A stretch of 64,000 nt of DNA from Mycocentrospora acerina (Eukaryota > Ascomycota > Dothideomycetes > Pleosporales). Made by a program: the position numbers and the translations under genes. Shown here one piece after another: positions 22,357 through 32,012 of the stretch. Under the pieces are notes generated by a model. That model was not told the origin of the DNA. It saw only the letters and a list, made by a program, of their open reading frames with translations, and searched no databases. Each line of letters begins with the position of its first letter. Positions within the stretch are counted from its first letter, which is position 1. The stretch lies in the NCBI GenBank assembly GCA_022701365.1, contig JAKUHH010000389.1:682001-746000 (forward strand), in the 5' to 3' direction.

Positions 22357-23038
22357 ATGACCAGAATACTCCAAGTACCCTTTAGCACATTTCTGCTGCT
22401 ATCCTGCGCCTTCGACGCCTCTGCGCATGGTGGCGGCGACCACTCGCAGATAGTCGTAGCGCCAGACGCCGACTGGGCGACGCGACACATGGCTGGTATA
22501 TATCCTCCGCTTCACCAGATTATTCAGAGCCACTCAATTAATAAATATCACAGAGGAACACCACATCTCTGGCTTTGACGCAACCACATTCTTCACCTTG
22601 CACGACTACGACAGCACCGGCCTCTGGACAACCAAAGATATCCAGCGCACCTATGGCCTCACCGACCCTTCCGCCTCGCAAATCTCCCCCACCAAGAAGA
22701 CAATGGTTGTTCAGACTATCCTTGACATGTTTGACACGAATCGCGATGGCGCCGTCTCGCTCGCAGAATTCCTGCAAAAAGACGCAGAGAATGTGAAGCT
22801 CCCAGACTTTGGCATGGGGCCGGGACACCATGGCGATGATGAATATGAATACGAGATTCACCATTGGGAGAAGTACCACAGTGGAGATGATGTCAAGGAG
22901 GAAGATCTAGTGCACCCAGAGGATATCGCACATTTCAAACACCATGAGGAACAGGAGCTTAGGCAGGAGGAGTGGGAGAGGCTAGAGCAGCTGGGTATTG
23001 TGGAGAAAAATATTCCTGCCAAGTACAGGAGGGGGTGA
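22357..23038 (+). CDS. Secreted/ER-luminal EF-hand calcium-binding protein
   Basis: Two exons, 22357-22495 and 22554-23038, give 207 residues. A signal peptide covers about residues 1-23 (ends FDASA-HGGG). A degenerate EF loop (DYDSTGLWTTKDI) is followed by a canonical one, DTNRDGAVSLAEF, with Asp at positions 1, 3 and 5 and Glu at 12. The C-terminal half is rich in His, Glu and Asp with a charged helix (KHHEEQELRQEEWERLEQLG). The pattern resembles fungal secretory-pathway EF-hand proteins distantly related to nucleobindin or MCFD2. There is no KDEL/HDEL-type signal at the end (KYRRG), so retention is not explained. Calcium binding is inferred from the loop; the role is unknown. Confidence 0.88.
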
Positions 23039-23861
23039 AGGAACTGAGCGGAGATGATAGTACGAAATTATGCGACAGTGTTTGATGGTCGTTGCGGAGT
23101 TTGAAAGGGCGTTTGCTGATACCCTTTGTATTCGGTGGCCGATTGAAGACCCATTGCTAGCACGTCAAGAGTTATCGTACTTGCTGGCCAGTACGACGCG
23201 CGTAAATTTAATCCACAACTTCAAACCAATATTTTTTATAACCTAGCTCCCTTTCACATCAGTAGCTTCGACAAATTCATGTCCGGTCTAGCGAGGACAC
23301 GGAAGTTCAAGGAGATCGATGGAGAAATTACTAATTACTGGTTACCAGACACAACCAAACTTTGCCCAAAAAAAAAGTCAACAGCGGGAATTCGCTAACA
23401 ATTTCCCACCCGGCTACGAAACTCCCAGTGCGTTGTTGATCAGATAGGGTAAGCAAAAGGAAAGCACTGTTATCACTTGTAAAAGAGAAGAAATATCGTA
23501 AATATTCCTATATACAGCTAGGTGGTCACCGCTGATTGGCACCAGTTGTAATACATCAACCAAGACGATGGAACATTTCATTCAGGACGTGCAGGTTGCA
23601 AAGTGGCACCACAATACAGTTGTCAGGAAGTGGTTTAACCCAAGGATATGTACTATTCTATCTCGTGGTCTATCAGATGATAGATCATAGTACCTTTTTG
23701 GCTTGCATGGCATAGTGGGATAGAGCTGTATTCTGACAGCAGTAGGATCTTGTCAAAGATTGCGTGAGTGGACTTGTATATGCACTAAAATAGGGAGTGA
23801 GGCAACTTCTAGACTATCGACATCGCGGTTTTATGTCACTAATAGCAAAAATAGGTAAAGT
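23039..23861. other. Intergenic DNA between two convergent genes
   Basis: I see no gene. Poly-A/T runs and 3' flanks only. Confidence 0.5.
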
Positions 23862-26141
23862 CTAAATCAGAACAATCGTCTTCCACGACGGTTCTGCCCT
23901 GCCCCAAAGCCTAGCTTCAATGTACCCAATACCCAACCTCTCACTCAAGCCCTCGCGCTGTTGCACCATCATGACAATCAAAAGCCATGGGGTTTTATAA
24001 TAGGTTTCCTGTCTCCCGAAATATCGATTCCATCCCAGATCTCTTCGTTCAGTTTTGGGGAGAATCCCCGCGCATAGAACTATGAATGTCTGGTCTAGAT
24101 TCAGATCCACATTTGCGTCCATGAACGCATGATCCAGCTGTATAAAGCCTATTTCTTCCTCGAGTGGTGAAAGGATGTAAAGAAATACACTTTCTGGATC
24201 TTTGTTGCTTGCAGTGCTAAGACGGAGGGGGAGAGCTGCGGTCGTTGTGTTGAAAACTAGGCTTCCGGGGTGTTTTGTAGCAGCTTGACAAGCTGATTGA
24301 CCAAGATTTGTATGCCTTTTTGCATCCCATAGATTATGTGCGCATCTACGCCATATCATCTCATTGGCCTTGCGATGTGGGACGTATCGATATCTGGCTT
24401 CGTTCAAAGCTTGATAACCTCCGAACTCAATGTCCTCATCGAACCATTTGTTTTCCACATCCACCCGGCATAGACCCTGGTCCGTGGTGTGCTTGTGAAA
24501 GGTGACTAGAGTACCGATACGTTGCGCAATGGAATGGGTAGAGAAGAAACCACGGTAGTTTATTGCGCCAGACCAGCCTGCCCAGCTCCAGCTTGGAATC
24601 CTCAACACACCTTTCTCGCGCGTAGTTGGATGAGCAGTATTGTGCCACAACAAGGACGCTAAAAAATATTTTTCAGGTAAACAAAACAAGAAAGAAGTGC
24701 CCATCCCGGTAGCAAGGGCGTTGCTCACTCCAGTGAAAGCTTTCTCGATGTCGGATGCGTAAGATAGATGTCGGGTAGTGTAATGGCTAGCGTATTTCAT
24801 ATATGAAAACACATCGAAATGACCGAATAGACTAGGCACACTATATTGTAAATCTAAGCTGTTATCGTTTGGATCACCTCGCAAATATTCTCCCAACTCC
24901 TCCTGAATTAGAGCTTTCGGACAGGAAAAGTATGTTTGATAGTTCGTTATGTAAATGCATCGAGTTGAGAGAACTCGCTCCTGAAAAGTCCAGCCACGAG
25001 TGTTCCATGTTGATTGATCGACTGTCAAGAAGAAGTTTGAGTCAATTTCGGATCCCTCTGCATTATATAAGCGTGTACCATTTTCAAGAAAAGATGCTCT
25101 TGGTCGGCCCTGGACTCCTGGTAAACCGACAGCTTTGGATGTATCAACGGCTGCTACGAGGGTGAATGCCGCCATTCCATAGATATTATTCATGGAATTA
25201 ATCTGTACCGCTTTGGTGACTTGATCATCCTGTACAATACACAGCCTATCGATCCAAAGCCATCGTTCGCCCAGTTCTTTACAAAGCTTGATCGCATCAG
25301 AAATCTGTTCCGGAAGCTGATGGAGCTCAAGCCCACCAGGTTGCGATAATTGGCTAGTATTGGACTGCACTAGTTGCAAGCTCTTATCCCTTCCGTGTAT
25401 TTCCCATGTATAGCTTAATGCCACGAAGCGCTCAGACCCGGAAGCATCAACAACGCACAGCTCATCGAGATCGATCAGTTTGAAATACGCCGGCAGACCG
25501 TTGGTGATTCTCCTTTGACATTTTATACCATGTTGAGATTCACAATTGGAAATCCAACTTTTCATTGCCTTCAAGTCAAAATATTTTTCCTCCCAGATAT
25601 TAGCGCTTGTTAATTGATTAGGATTTCTGTCGTACTTAAGCCGGAGCTGTAAGCTAATCGTCGGCGCAGACCAAAAACGCCCTGGAACCTGTAATTGAAG
25701 ATTGGTATCGGGATGGTTACTCTGATCATATAGATCAAGGTAAAGGACGCACTTAATGCGCTTGGGTCGATCCTTCAATCGGTCATAAATTCTATCGCGT
25801 TTCTTCATTCTTATCACCGTCCCCTTCGGCATCTTCCGCTGAAACATTTCAAAAGCGGCTCCTACGTATATTCTAACTTTATTTGAATCAGTCTCTCGCC
25901 AGCCGAGATGTTCGATCTTAGCTTGTACTGAGGAGGTAATAACTCGGCATACTATACACGTATCATTTCTAATGACATCTTCGAGTGAATTGAAACATCT
26001 GTTTATGTTTATTTGTCTCTCCCAATCAAAGGCGTCTTCGGGGTTGTTCCAATACTGGCAGCCATCACAAAATCGAGCATTTCTCGGGGGTTCGATATAC
26101 AAGTCAGACGCCCGTGACTCGACATGGGCGACGATGATCAA
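23862..26141 (-). CDS. Heterokaryon-incompatibility (HET) domain protein, 5' end unresolved
   Basis: A single uninterrupted frame of about 759 codons encodes a HET protein. The N-terminal part has two CxxC pairs (FCDGCQYW and CIVCRVI). The HET domain starts near residue 240: FVALSYTWE, LPEQISDAIKLCKELGERWLWIDRLCIVQDD, then INSMNNIYGMAAFTLVAA, and it ends with STWNTRGWTFQERVLSTRCIYI. The C-terminal region (IPSWSWAGWSGAINY) is the common HET extension. HET proteins control non-self recognition and programmed cell death on hyphal fusion, and are often strain-polymorphic. The codon at 26141 is TTG, not ATG; upstream in frame there is a TGA at 26175-26177 and no ATG, and the first in-frame ATG lies about 100 codons inside. 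Either a short 5' exon exists or the start was lost. Confidence 0.85.
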   Translation of the reverse strand: MIIVAHVESRASDLYIEPPRNARFCDGCQYWNNPEDAFDWERQININRCFNSLEDVIRNDTCIVCRVITSSVQAKIEHLGWRETDSNKVRIYVGAAFEMFQRKMPKGTVIRMKKRDRIYDRLKDRPKRIKCVLYLDLYDQSNHPDTNLQLQVPGRFWSAPTISLQLRLKYDRNPNQLTSANIWEEKYFDLKAMKSWISNCESQHGIKCQRRITNGLPAYFKLIDLDELCVVDASGSERFVALSYTWEIHGRDKSLQLVQSNTSQLSQPGGLELHQLPEQISDAIKLCKELGERWLWIDRLCIVQDDQVTKAVQINSMNNIYGMAAFTLVAAVDTSKAVGLPGVQGRPRASFLENGTRLYNAEGSEIDSNFFLTVDQSTWNTRGWTFQERVLSTRCIYITNYQTYFSCPKALIQEELGEYLRGDPNDNSLDLQYSVPSLFGHFDVFSYMKYASHYTTRHLSYASDIEKAFTGVSNALATGMGTSFLFCLPEKYFLASLLWHNTAHPTTREKGVLRIPSWSWAGWSGAINYRGFFSTHSIAQRIGTLVTFHKHTTDQGLCRVDVENKWFDEDIEFGGYQALNEARYRYVPHRKANEMIWRRCAHNLWDAKRHTNLGQSACQAATKHPGSLVFNTTTAALPLRLSTASNKDPESVFLYILSPLEEEIGFIQLDHAFMDANVDLNLDQTFIVLCAGILPKTERRDLGWNRYFGRQETYYKTPWLLIVMMVQQREGLSERLGIGYIEARLWGRAEPSWKTIVLI

Positions 26142-26672
26142 AAAGGGTATAATAGCGATCTTCGTTGTGATTGTTCAAAAGTGAAAAGGCGAGCGAGTGT
26201 TCAAGGCAGTGGGCTAGGCACAAGTTTAGGAAAGGCCTGTAAATAGGCGCCAGGTTGAAGGATTTAGAACTGGCATGGACTAAATTGAATTCAGAACGTC
26301 ACTCGGGACTAGCGCATTTGTCTATACATCTGCATGTACAAGCTGCACATTGAACACGATGCCCTCAATTCAAATTTGAATATGGACAGTCATGATCCCA
26401 AGGTAATACAGATGTGCGGATGTAAATGAACGTGTAATGATGCGGGTTTACTGGTAGAGGTAACATTTTTTTAACAAACCGAATCTGTGTAAAACCATAG
26501 TCGCCCTCATCTTCCACTCCAAGACAAAAGAAATACGATTAAATGTTTTGTTATATCTGTTTTCTATGCCCGGCTTGCTGGTCAATGATCTTCACTGGAT
26601 GCACATTTCCAATCACTCGTTATATTAGCGATATTTAAGTCTATAGCTATAGTCTACATGGTGTTGTTCCTG
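26142..26672. other. Intergenic DNA upstream of the HET gene
   Basis: It holds the promoter side of the HET gene (and perhaps a missing first exon) and the 3' flank of the transporter, which is also on the minus strand. No independent gene is seen. Confidence 0.45.
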
Positions 26673-27953
26673 CTAATGTTCTTTCGTTTTCTTCTCTTGG
26701 AAATACACGTCCTCATCTTTGCCTTGCAGCATTATTTCACCGTTCACAACGGCCCTTACATGCATGAAAAATATGAACAAGTACGTAGCAACTAGGCAAA
26801 CTGTCATAATGCTGCCTACCCAGCGGACACCCTCACTCTCAAACTGATTGCCAATCTTGATCGTTGCAATCGTGAAACCCACATTAGGAAACACGAACGC
26901 CCACCAATTGAGACGAAACGTAAGTTCCTTTGCGACAGCTAAAACAGCAAGCAGCGAGATGCAGAAGAACCAGAATGCCAGACACCAAATGAATACAGCG
27001 GTCATGGTCGCCAAAACCCGCAGCATAGTCACCAGCGAGGCACCATCCGTATTGAAATAGCTGGCGTCTTGGGGAAACCCATTAGCCATGCCAATGATTG
27101 CGAGCGATGTAAATGACGGAGGCCCAACAGCAATGAACATAGCAGGCCGACTAGTTGGCGAGGGGAATCCGTACTGGATCATGCGCTGGATGTAGCACGC
27201 GTACATGAGCAGACTGATGATCATGCCGAGACCCTGTCCTGTAAGTCCGGCGACAATCATGGGGACAGCGTGGGCAGTGGGTTGATGCGAGGCGCCAATT
27301 GATGCGATTGTTCCAGACAGCATGACTGGGAAGATTGGCAGGTCCCACGCAGGCGTCATGTCTTCAATCTTTAACGACGGGTTGGAGAACAGCATATAGT
27401 ACATGCCGACGGCGAGCAGAAATGTAACGGCAAAATAGATCCAGAAGAGAACGCGATACGCTACTATTAGCCATGGCCCACATTCAGGAACTCCATAAAG
27501 ACCTATGCCGCTGATAATACTTGCCAGAGAGAGAAAGGCAGTCGGTAAGAAAAGTCCTTCTGTGGGATGCGCGATACTCTCACGCAGTAGTACTGGTCGC
27601 TGTATGAACCTGTAAACCATAGCGCAAGTGATGAGAGTAAAGAGCACAAGATCAAAAACATAGACAACCTTGCCAATAGTGCGTAACCCGGTGAAGGTAT
27701 GCGGTTGATTGTTGGGAGAGAGCAAGAGCGCCAGGCCGCCGGTTGACATGGGTAGCGTGTACCAGGCCTATCTCTAAGGTCAACACATACATAATTACTA
27801 TCGAGACACGATTCGTCTTCATGCGATGCAGTATCATACCCATGTAAAATGTTGGAGTCGAGATGAGAAGCTGTGCTGCTCTGTCTCATTCTTTTCGTTC
27901 GTTTCAACGTTCTCAATGTCATTTGGACCAGAGCTGTCATCACTTGACATCAT
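26673..27953 (-). CDS. TDT-family transporter (malic acid/sulfite efflux, SLAC1-like)
   Basis: Two exons, 27840-27953 and 26673-27767, give 402 residues. The soluble N-terminus is acidic and hydrophilic (MMSSDDSSGPNDIENVE). The family signature spans the intron: HFTWAWYTLPMSTGGLALLL, the first transmembrane helix. About ten hydrophobic segments follow, with characteristic LPIFPVMLSGTIAS, VAGLTGQGLGMIISLLMY, SRPAMFIAVGPPSFTSLAIIGM and LNWWAFVFPNVGFTIATI. These are diagnostic of the tellurite-resistance/dicarboxylate transporter (TDT) family, which includes fission yeast Mae1 and yeast Ssu1. Direction and substrate (C4-dicarboxylate, sulfite or another anion) cannot be told from sequence alone. 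The intron has GTATGA and GATAG ends and joins in phase. Confidence 0.92.
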
Positions 27954-29576
27954 GGCTACAAAAGAAATATTGTGGTGTTGACTGCTTAGAATTAGGTTTC
28001 CTTGTTCCACTTCATGCAGAATATATACGAATGTTGTCATCAAGCACAATCTTGCCGAGCTGCGGCCGATGATCAAATCGGCAGAATTAACGGATCATAC
28101 CGCACGCAACATGTCCGTGCACTTGGCATCCAACTTCGTTCAATGCATTCGAAGCATAAACCGAGGGTGTACAATGTTTTCATTAGCCTAGCCAGGGAGA
28201 ATGAAGAACTTTGACATTAATCAAAGAGCCAGTTCAAATTTAAGAAACTGTCGAGAAACTGAATAGAGATATTCTGTAATAGTGCGAAAGTACTCTGCCT
28301 CGATACCGGTCGGAAATAAAGACAGTTAGAAGAACAGAATTTTACTCTGTATATAAACTTCTGAGACTTCTATTAATAAAATAATTTATTGGTGCTTTTC
28401 GAAGTTGAAGAAGTCAAAAAACATTAGGGACAATCTCTACACCACTTCACGAACACTTCTGAAAAAGCATATTGAGTTGTGCAGGCGAGACTATCAAATA
28501 CATTTCGAATTAGTAGCATGTTCAAAATCCTTAAACAGTACGAGATATTTCAGTGCCCTCGTTCAGTGAAACTTTCCATGTTACCAAGCCTCGAGATGTT
28601 CATTTATGGATGTGAATTTTTATATCACTTCAATTACTTCAATCAGTAAAGTTGAGCTATGTCAAATGTACAAGGTCTGCATGGTCGGTCACGACAGCCG
28701 CAAATTCGGAGCCAATTGTCATGTGAGGCTGGGAAGGGGACCATTGTTACTAGGAGTAGGTAGAGGGTACAATTGTGAAATGGAAAGATTTTTACCAGGC
28801 AGTTTGAAATAGGTGAATTTGGTGGGAGTCTTAGGTTTTGTTAGTAAAAGTTGGAGTTGACTTGGGTGCTTCACATAGTGAGGTACATTACATAGAAAAA
28901 CCAAGAAACTTTACCAGCAGCACATTAATTATAATCTGTAACAATGCTATTGCGACCCTAAGTCATAGCAATTGTTGTGATATAAACGACTACAAATATG
29001 ACTATCAGGTCCAGGACGGTCCAATTAAGAGTCAATTGCGATTCCGTCCGCCGAAGGCAAGATTAACATAAAACTTGATACCTACCTATCAATACACACT
29101 TCTCAAGTCTATTTAAGATGCCTATATCGAATGGAATAGTGGAACCAGTGACTTTGAAACTGTCCTAGCAATAGCTGTATGGTGGCGCGCCACTATGCCC
29201 TTGAGCTTTCTGAGCATAGCGCAATCATAAATCCACTCATGATCTTAAAAGCCTAGTGTTATGTATATTACAGAGGGGTATCGAATTTCAACTAAATTTC
29301 CCAAGCTACAGTGTATTTAGTGCCTGAGAATAGCCAGTGTTTTAGAATTTGATTAGTTCTGCTCATAAGATTCCCTGTGTTATCAACTAGCGAACCTTCA
29401 ATAGACATAGCTACAAAAGCTACTTCAGTCACTACTAGCCACGAAGGTCAGGATTTTTTCCCCTACACACAAACGAATAGGCATCAAGCTATTGCAATCG
29501 TAAATGCAAGTGACTGATAATTGCAGGATTTTCTCAGCCACTTTAAACCCGGAAAATACTCGCATCACCTTCAGCG
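27954..29576. other. AT-rich gene desert upstream of the YCII relic
   Basis: No supported gene. The first few hundred bases contain the transporter promoter. A perfect 12-bp palindrome GTGGCGCGCCAC lies at 29182-29193 in otherwise AT-rich DNA. Confidence 0.45.
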
Positions 29577-29917
29577 ATGGGCTTGTTTTTACTCTCTATC
29601 TCATATTCAGCCTCCGAGGCAGACATTCAGAGAGTCTTACCTAAGCACTTCGAGTGGCTCATGAGCCAATATGACGAGGGCATATATCTGTTGTTTGCCC
29701 AAAAATTGCCCGCTACAGGAGGGTATGCTTCGCTCAGGCTGAATCTCTACAAGAAATTGTCGCAATCACAAAGACTGATCCATTTGTGGTAGAAGATGTG
29801 GCCAAATACGATGTCCAGGAAGTGGCGCTCACGGCGATGAACCCAGTAATTCTGAACTTTGCAGTAATGAGATCACTGGATGATGGGAAATTCGTCTATG
29901 GTAAACGATTTCAGTAG
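29577..29917 (+). pseudogene. YCII-related domain protein, broken by a one-base frameshift
   Basis: The ATG at 29577 opens MGLFLLSISYSASEADIQRV, then PKHFEWLMSQYDEGIYLLFAQKLPATGG, the N-terminal half of a YciI/YCII-related small protein. Just after PATGG, at a GGAGGG run (29717-29722), the family sequence continues in another frame: CFAQAESLQEIVAITKTDPF, then VVEDVAKYDVQEVALTAM and a stop at 29915-29917. One extra base in the G run would restore 114 codons, so a single deletion or a sequencing error explains the break. YCII proteins are ferredoxin-like folds with a conserved His and Asp; most are of unknown function. It stands alone in an AT-rich desert. Confidence 0.7.
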
Positions 29918-32012
29918 TCCTTGTTAAATGAAATACAACAGCATTCAAAAAGTAATGATAATATGTTTGTCTAGTTTATTGGTTTTCTTTCAAAGTGCTT
30001 TTGTGGAATAATAGGAATTGTAGATAACTTGCCGCCTGTATGCTGTTTCAATTCATTTCACTTTAATCTCAGTCTAACGATTTGCACATTGCTTAGTCGC
30101 TTGTTCCCTGATTACAGGTTTACTTAGGCACGCTACAGTATTTCCCAAATGACCAATTCGTGGGGAAAGTATAGAAAGAACTTGCGATTAGTTGGATACG
30201 ATATGTTCAGGATCTTTGTCAAATAAAGTTAATTCCACTAAAAGTGGATTGAAGTGGCGATTTGGAAAACATCTGGGGGTGAATCACCATAGTACAGAAT
30301 CTGGAGAAACTCCTAGTGGATTGTTTCTAATCCATGAATAATATCAGTTACCTTGATGCCTGGTAAGGATATGAAGAAAGACGATGAATACTCTTTCATC
30401 TTTGAAAATAGCCATCGCTGACCCTGTTTTTGTATCCGTGTCAAATGCACCCAATTCAAATTTTCTTGGGCTGGAGAGCGACAAAATGTTTTGGTTTCTC
30501 TTAGCCAGATGTTTTGTATCAGACTGAATTCGCCGTTCAGGAGATGGGTGTTGGGCCTATCCAGTCTGCGTCTGTTACTGTCAGGTCCTACAATATGCCC
30601 TCGGCAGCGAATTTGACGGCTTGATGCGTCACTAGCACAGGCACTATAGTGACTATAGTACTTAGAAGGGGGTTCCTGGCGTCGCTAACTACTATCGTTG
30701 ATGATATTGAGATTCGGTCGAAGCTGAAAGTGGGGAATGAGGTGGGGGATGAGGTGTAAGTGGCAGAAGTATACATTCCCTGGCTCAGAAGCGTAGCTTG
30801 GTGTAACAAGACTATCCAGCCAATCTAAAAGCTAGAATGAGAGCTATTTTGAGCACTAGTAGGCCAGAGTTGTCCTTAAGTCAGTCTTATTAAGGGCTTA
30901 ATAGTGCTAAAACAGTATGAAGGATCACATTCTGTCCTGCAGTCAACACTTTGACCTACCAGGCAGCAATAATTCTGAAAACTTAATTTACGCTCCCGAG
31001 CCAGGGGGTGTAAAGGTAGGTGGGGAGTGGGGAGCGGGGAATACGAAATGGGCTAGCGTCGTCATCAAACTGCCTGCTCAAAACGGGGTTCGAAGGAGTT
31101 CAAGCAGCTTTCTACTCCAAGTTCAAGCACCATGTGTATTTTGTTGAGCTAATCAAATCAAATGAAGCTGACGTGTCATTTATGACGTTTCAAACTTGCT
31201 TCAGAAAGCATCGTTTAGAAATTTTTCGTAGCCTGAATTTCCTTGAAAAGGGAATCATTGCCTTCACCTATGTCGTTTATAATTCCTATAAGAACAATGA
31301 ATGGTCAGCTACAGCTGCAAAGCCATCACTAGAATTCTCCTACATTATCGTCACACATCAAGTTAAGTTTACCTCAAGACGCTACGGCCTCCGATATCAG
31401 CTTGACCTAAAGAATGAACGACCTGATCTCTGCTAAACTCAGCTGTTCATGTGTAGGAAAAGACTTCATTGATATGATGAGTAATTGATTGAGCAACTAT
31501 CATTTGGCGTAGAGCTTAGTATATCAATTGGAATATTCAGATAGCTGGGTAATGATGCATCACGTGATCTTCAACAATCTTAACAACACGTTCCTAAGCT
31601 CACGATTCACGATTCAGATTCAGAAGTGAATTTTGCTCATTACAATTCGCAGTTCCATCAGATTCTACCATTTCTTGTCCAAAAAATCCAACAATACCCA
31701 ATCACTATCCATCCTCGTCTTTGTCGCTTTCGGCACATTCGGCACCATGTCTTAACAGGGCCGAGTCTTGGCGATACCGCAAATCCTCTAGGCTCCGGCA
31801 TCCGTTCCTCATCCCTCGTCAGCGTCTCATTTGGGACGCAGTCGCGCTCTCAGTAACGCGAGTTTCCTTTCAACTGGTATTGTGCATATCAAGTTTATAA
31901 TCATCACCTGTCTAACTCCACCCAATTCTCTTTCAGTTTGTTAATTCTATCATCTGTCCTCTTTACTCTCCACGTTATCATCTTCTTTATCGCCGGGATT
32001 GCTGTTGGTTTG
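29918..32012. other. AT-rich intergenic DNA upstream of the C2H2 regulator
   Basis: No supported gene. It contains a nested inverted repeat at 30852-30908 and a short direct repeat (CACGATTC) near 31600-31615. The last 300 bp are CT-rich and serve as leader/promoter of the regulator. Confidence 0.45.
30852..30908. repeat. Nested imperfect inverted repeat (hairpin)
   Basis: Outer arms AGCACTAGTAGGCC and GGGCTTAATAGTGCT are imperfect inverted copies, and an inner pair CCTTAA/TTAAGG lies between them, so the 57-bp segment can fold into an extended hairpin. It could be a MITE remnant or chance; no target-site duplication is evident. Confidence 0.45.

Noticed and set aside
31020..31436. 138-codon plus-strand frame
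   Set aside because: No domain, AT-rich codon use, no upstream exon; likely chance in the desert.
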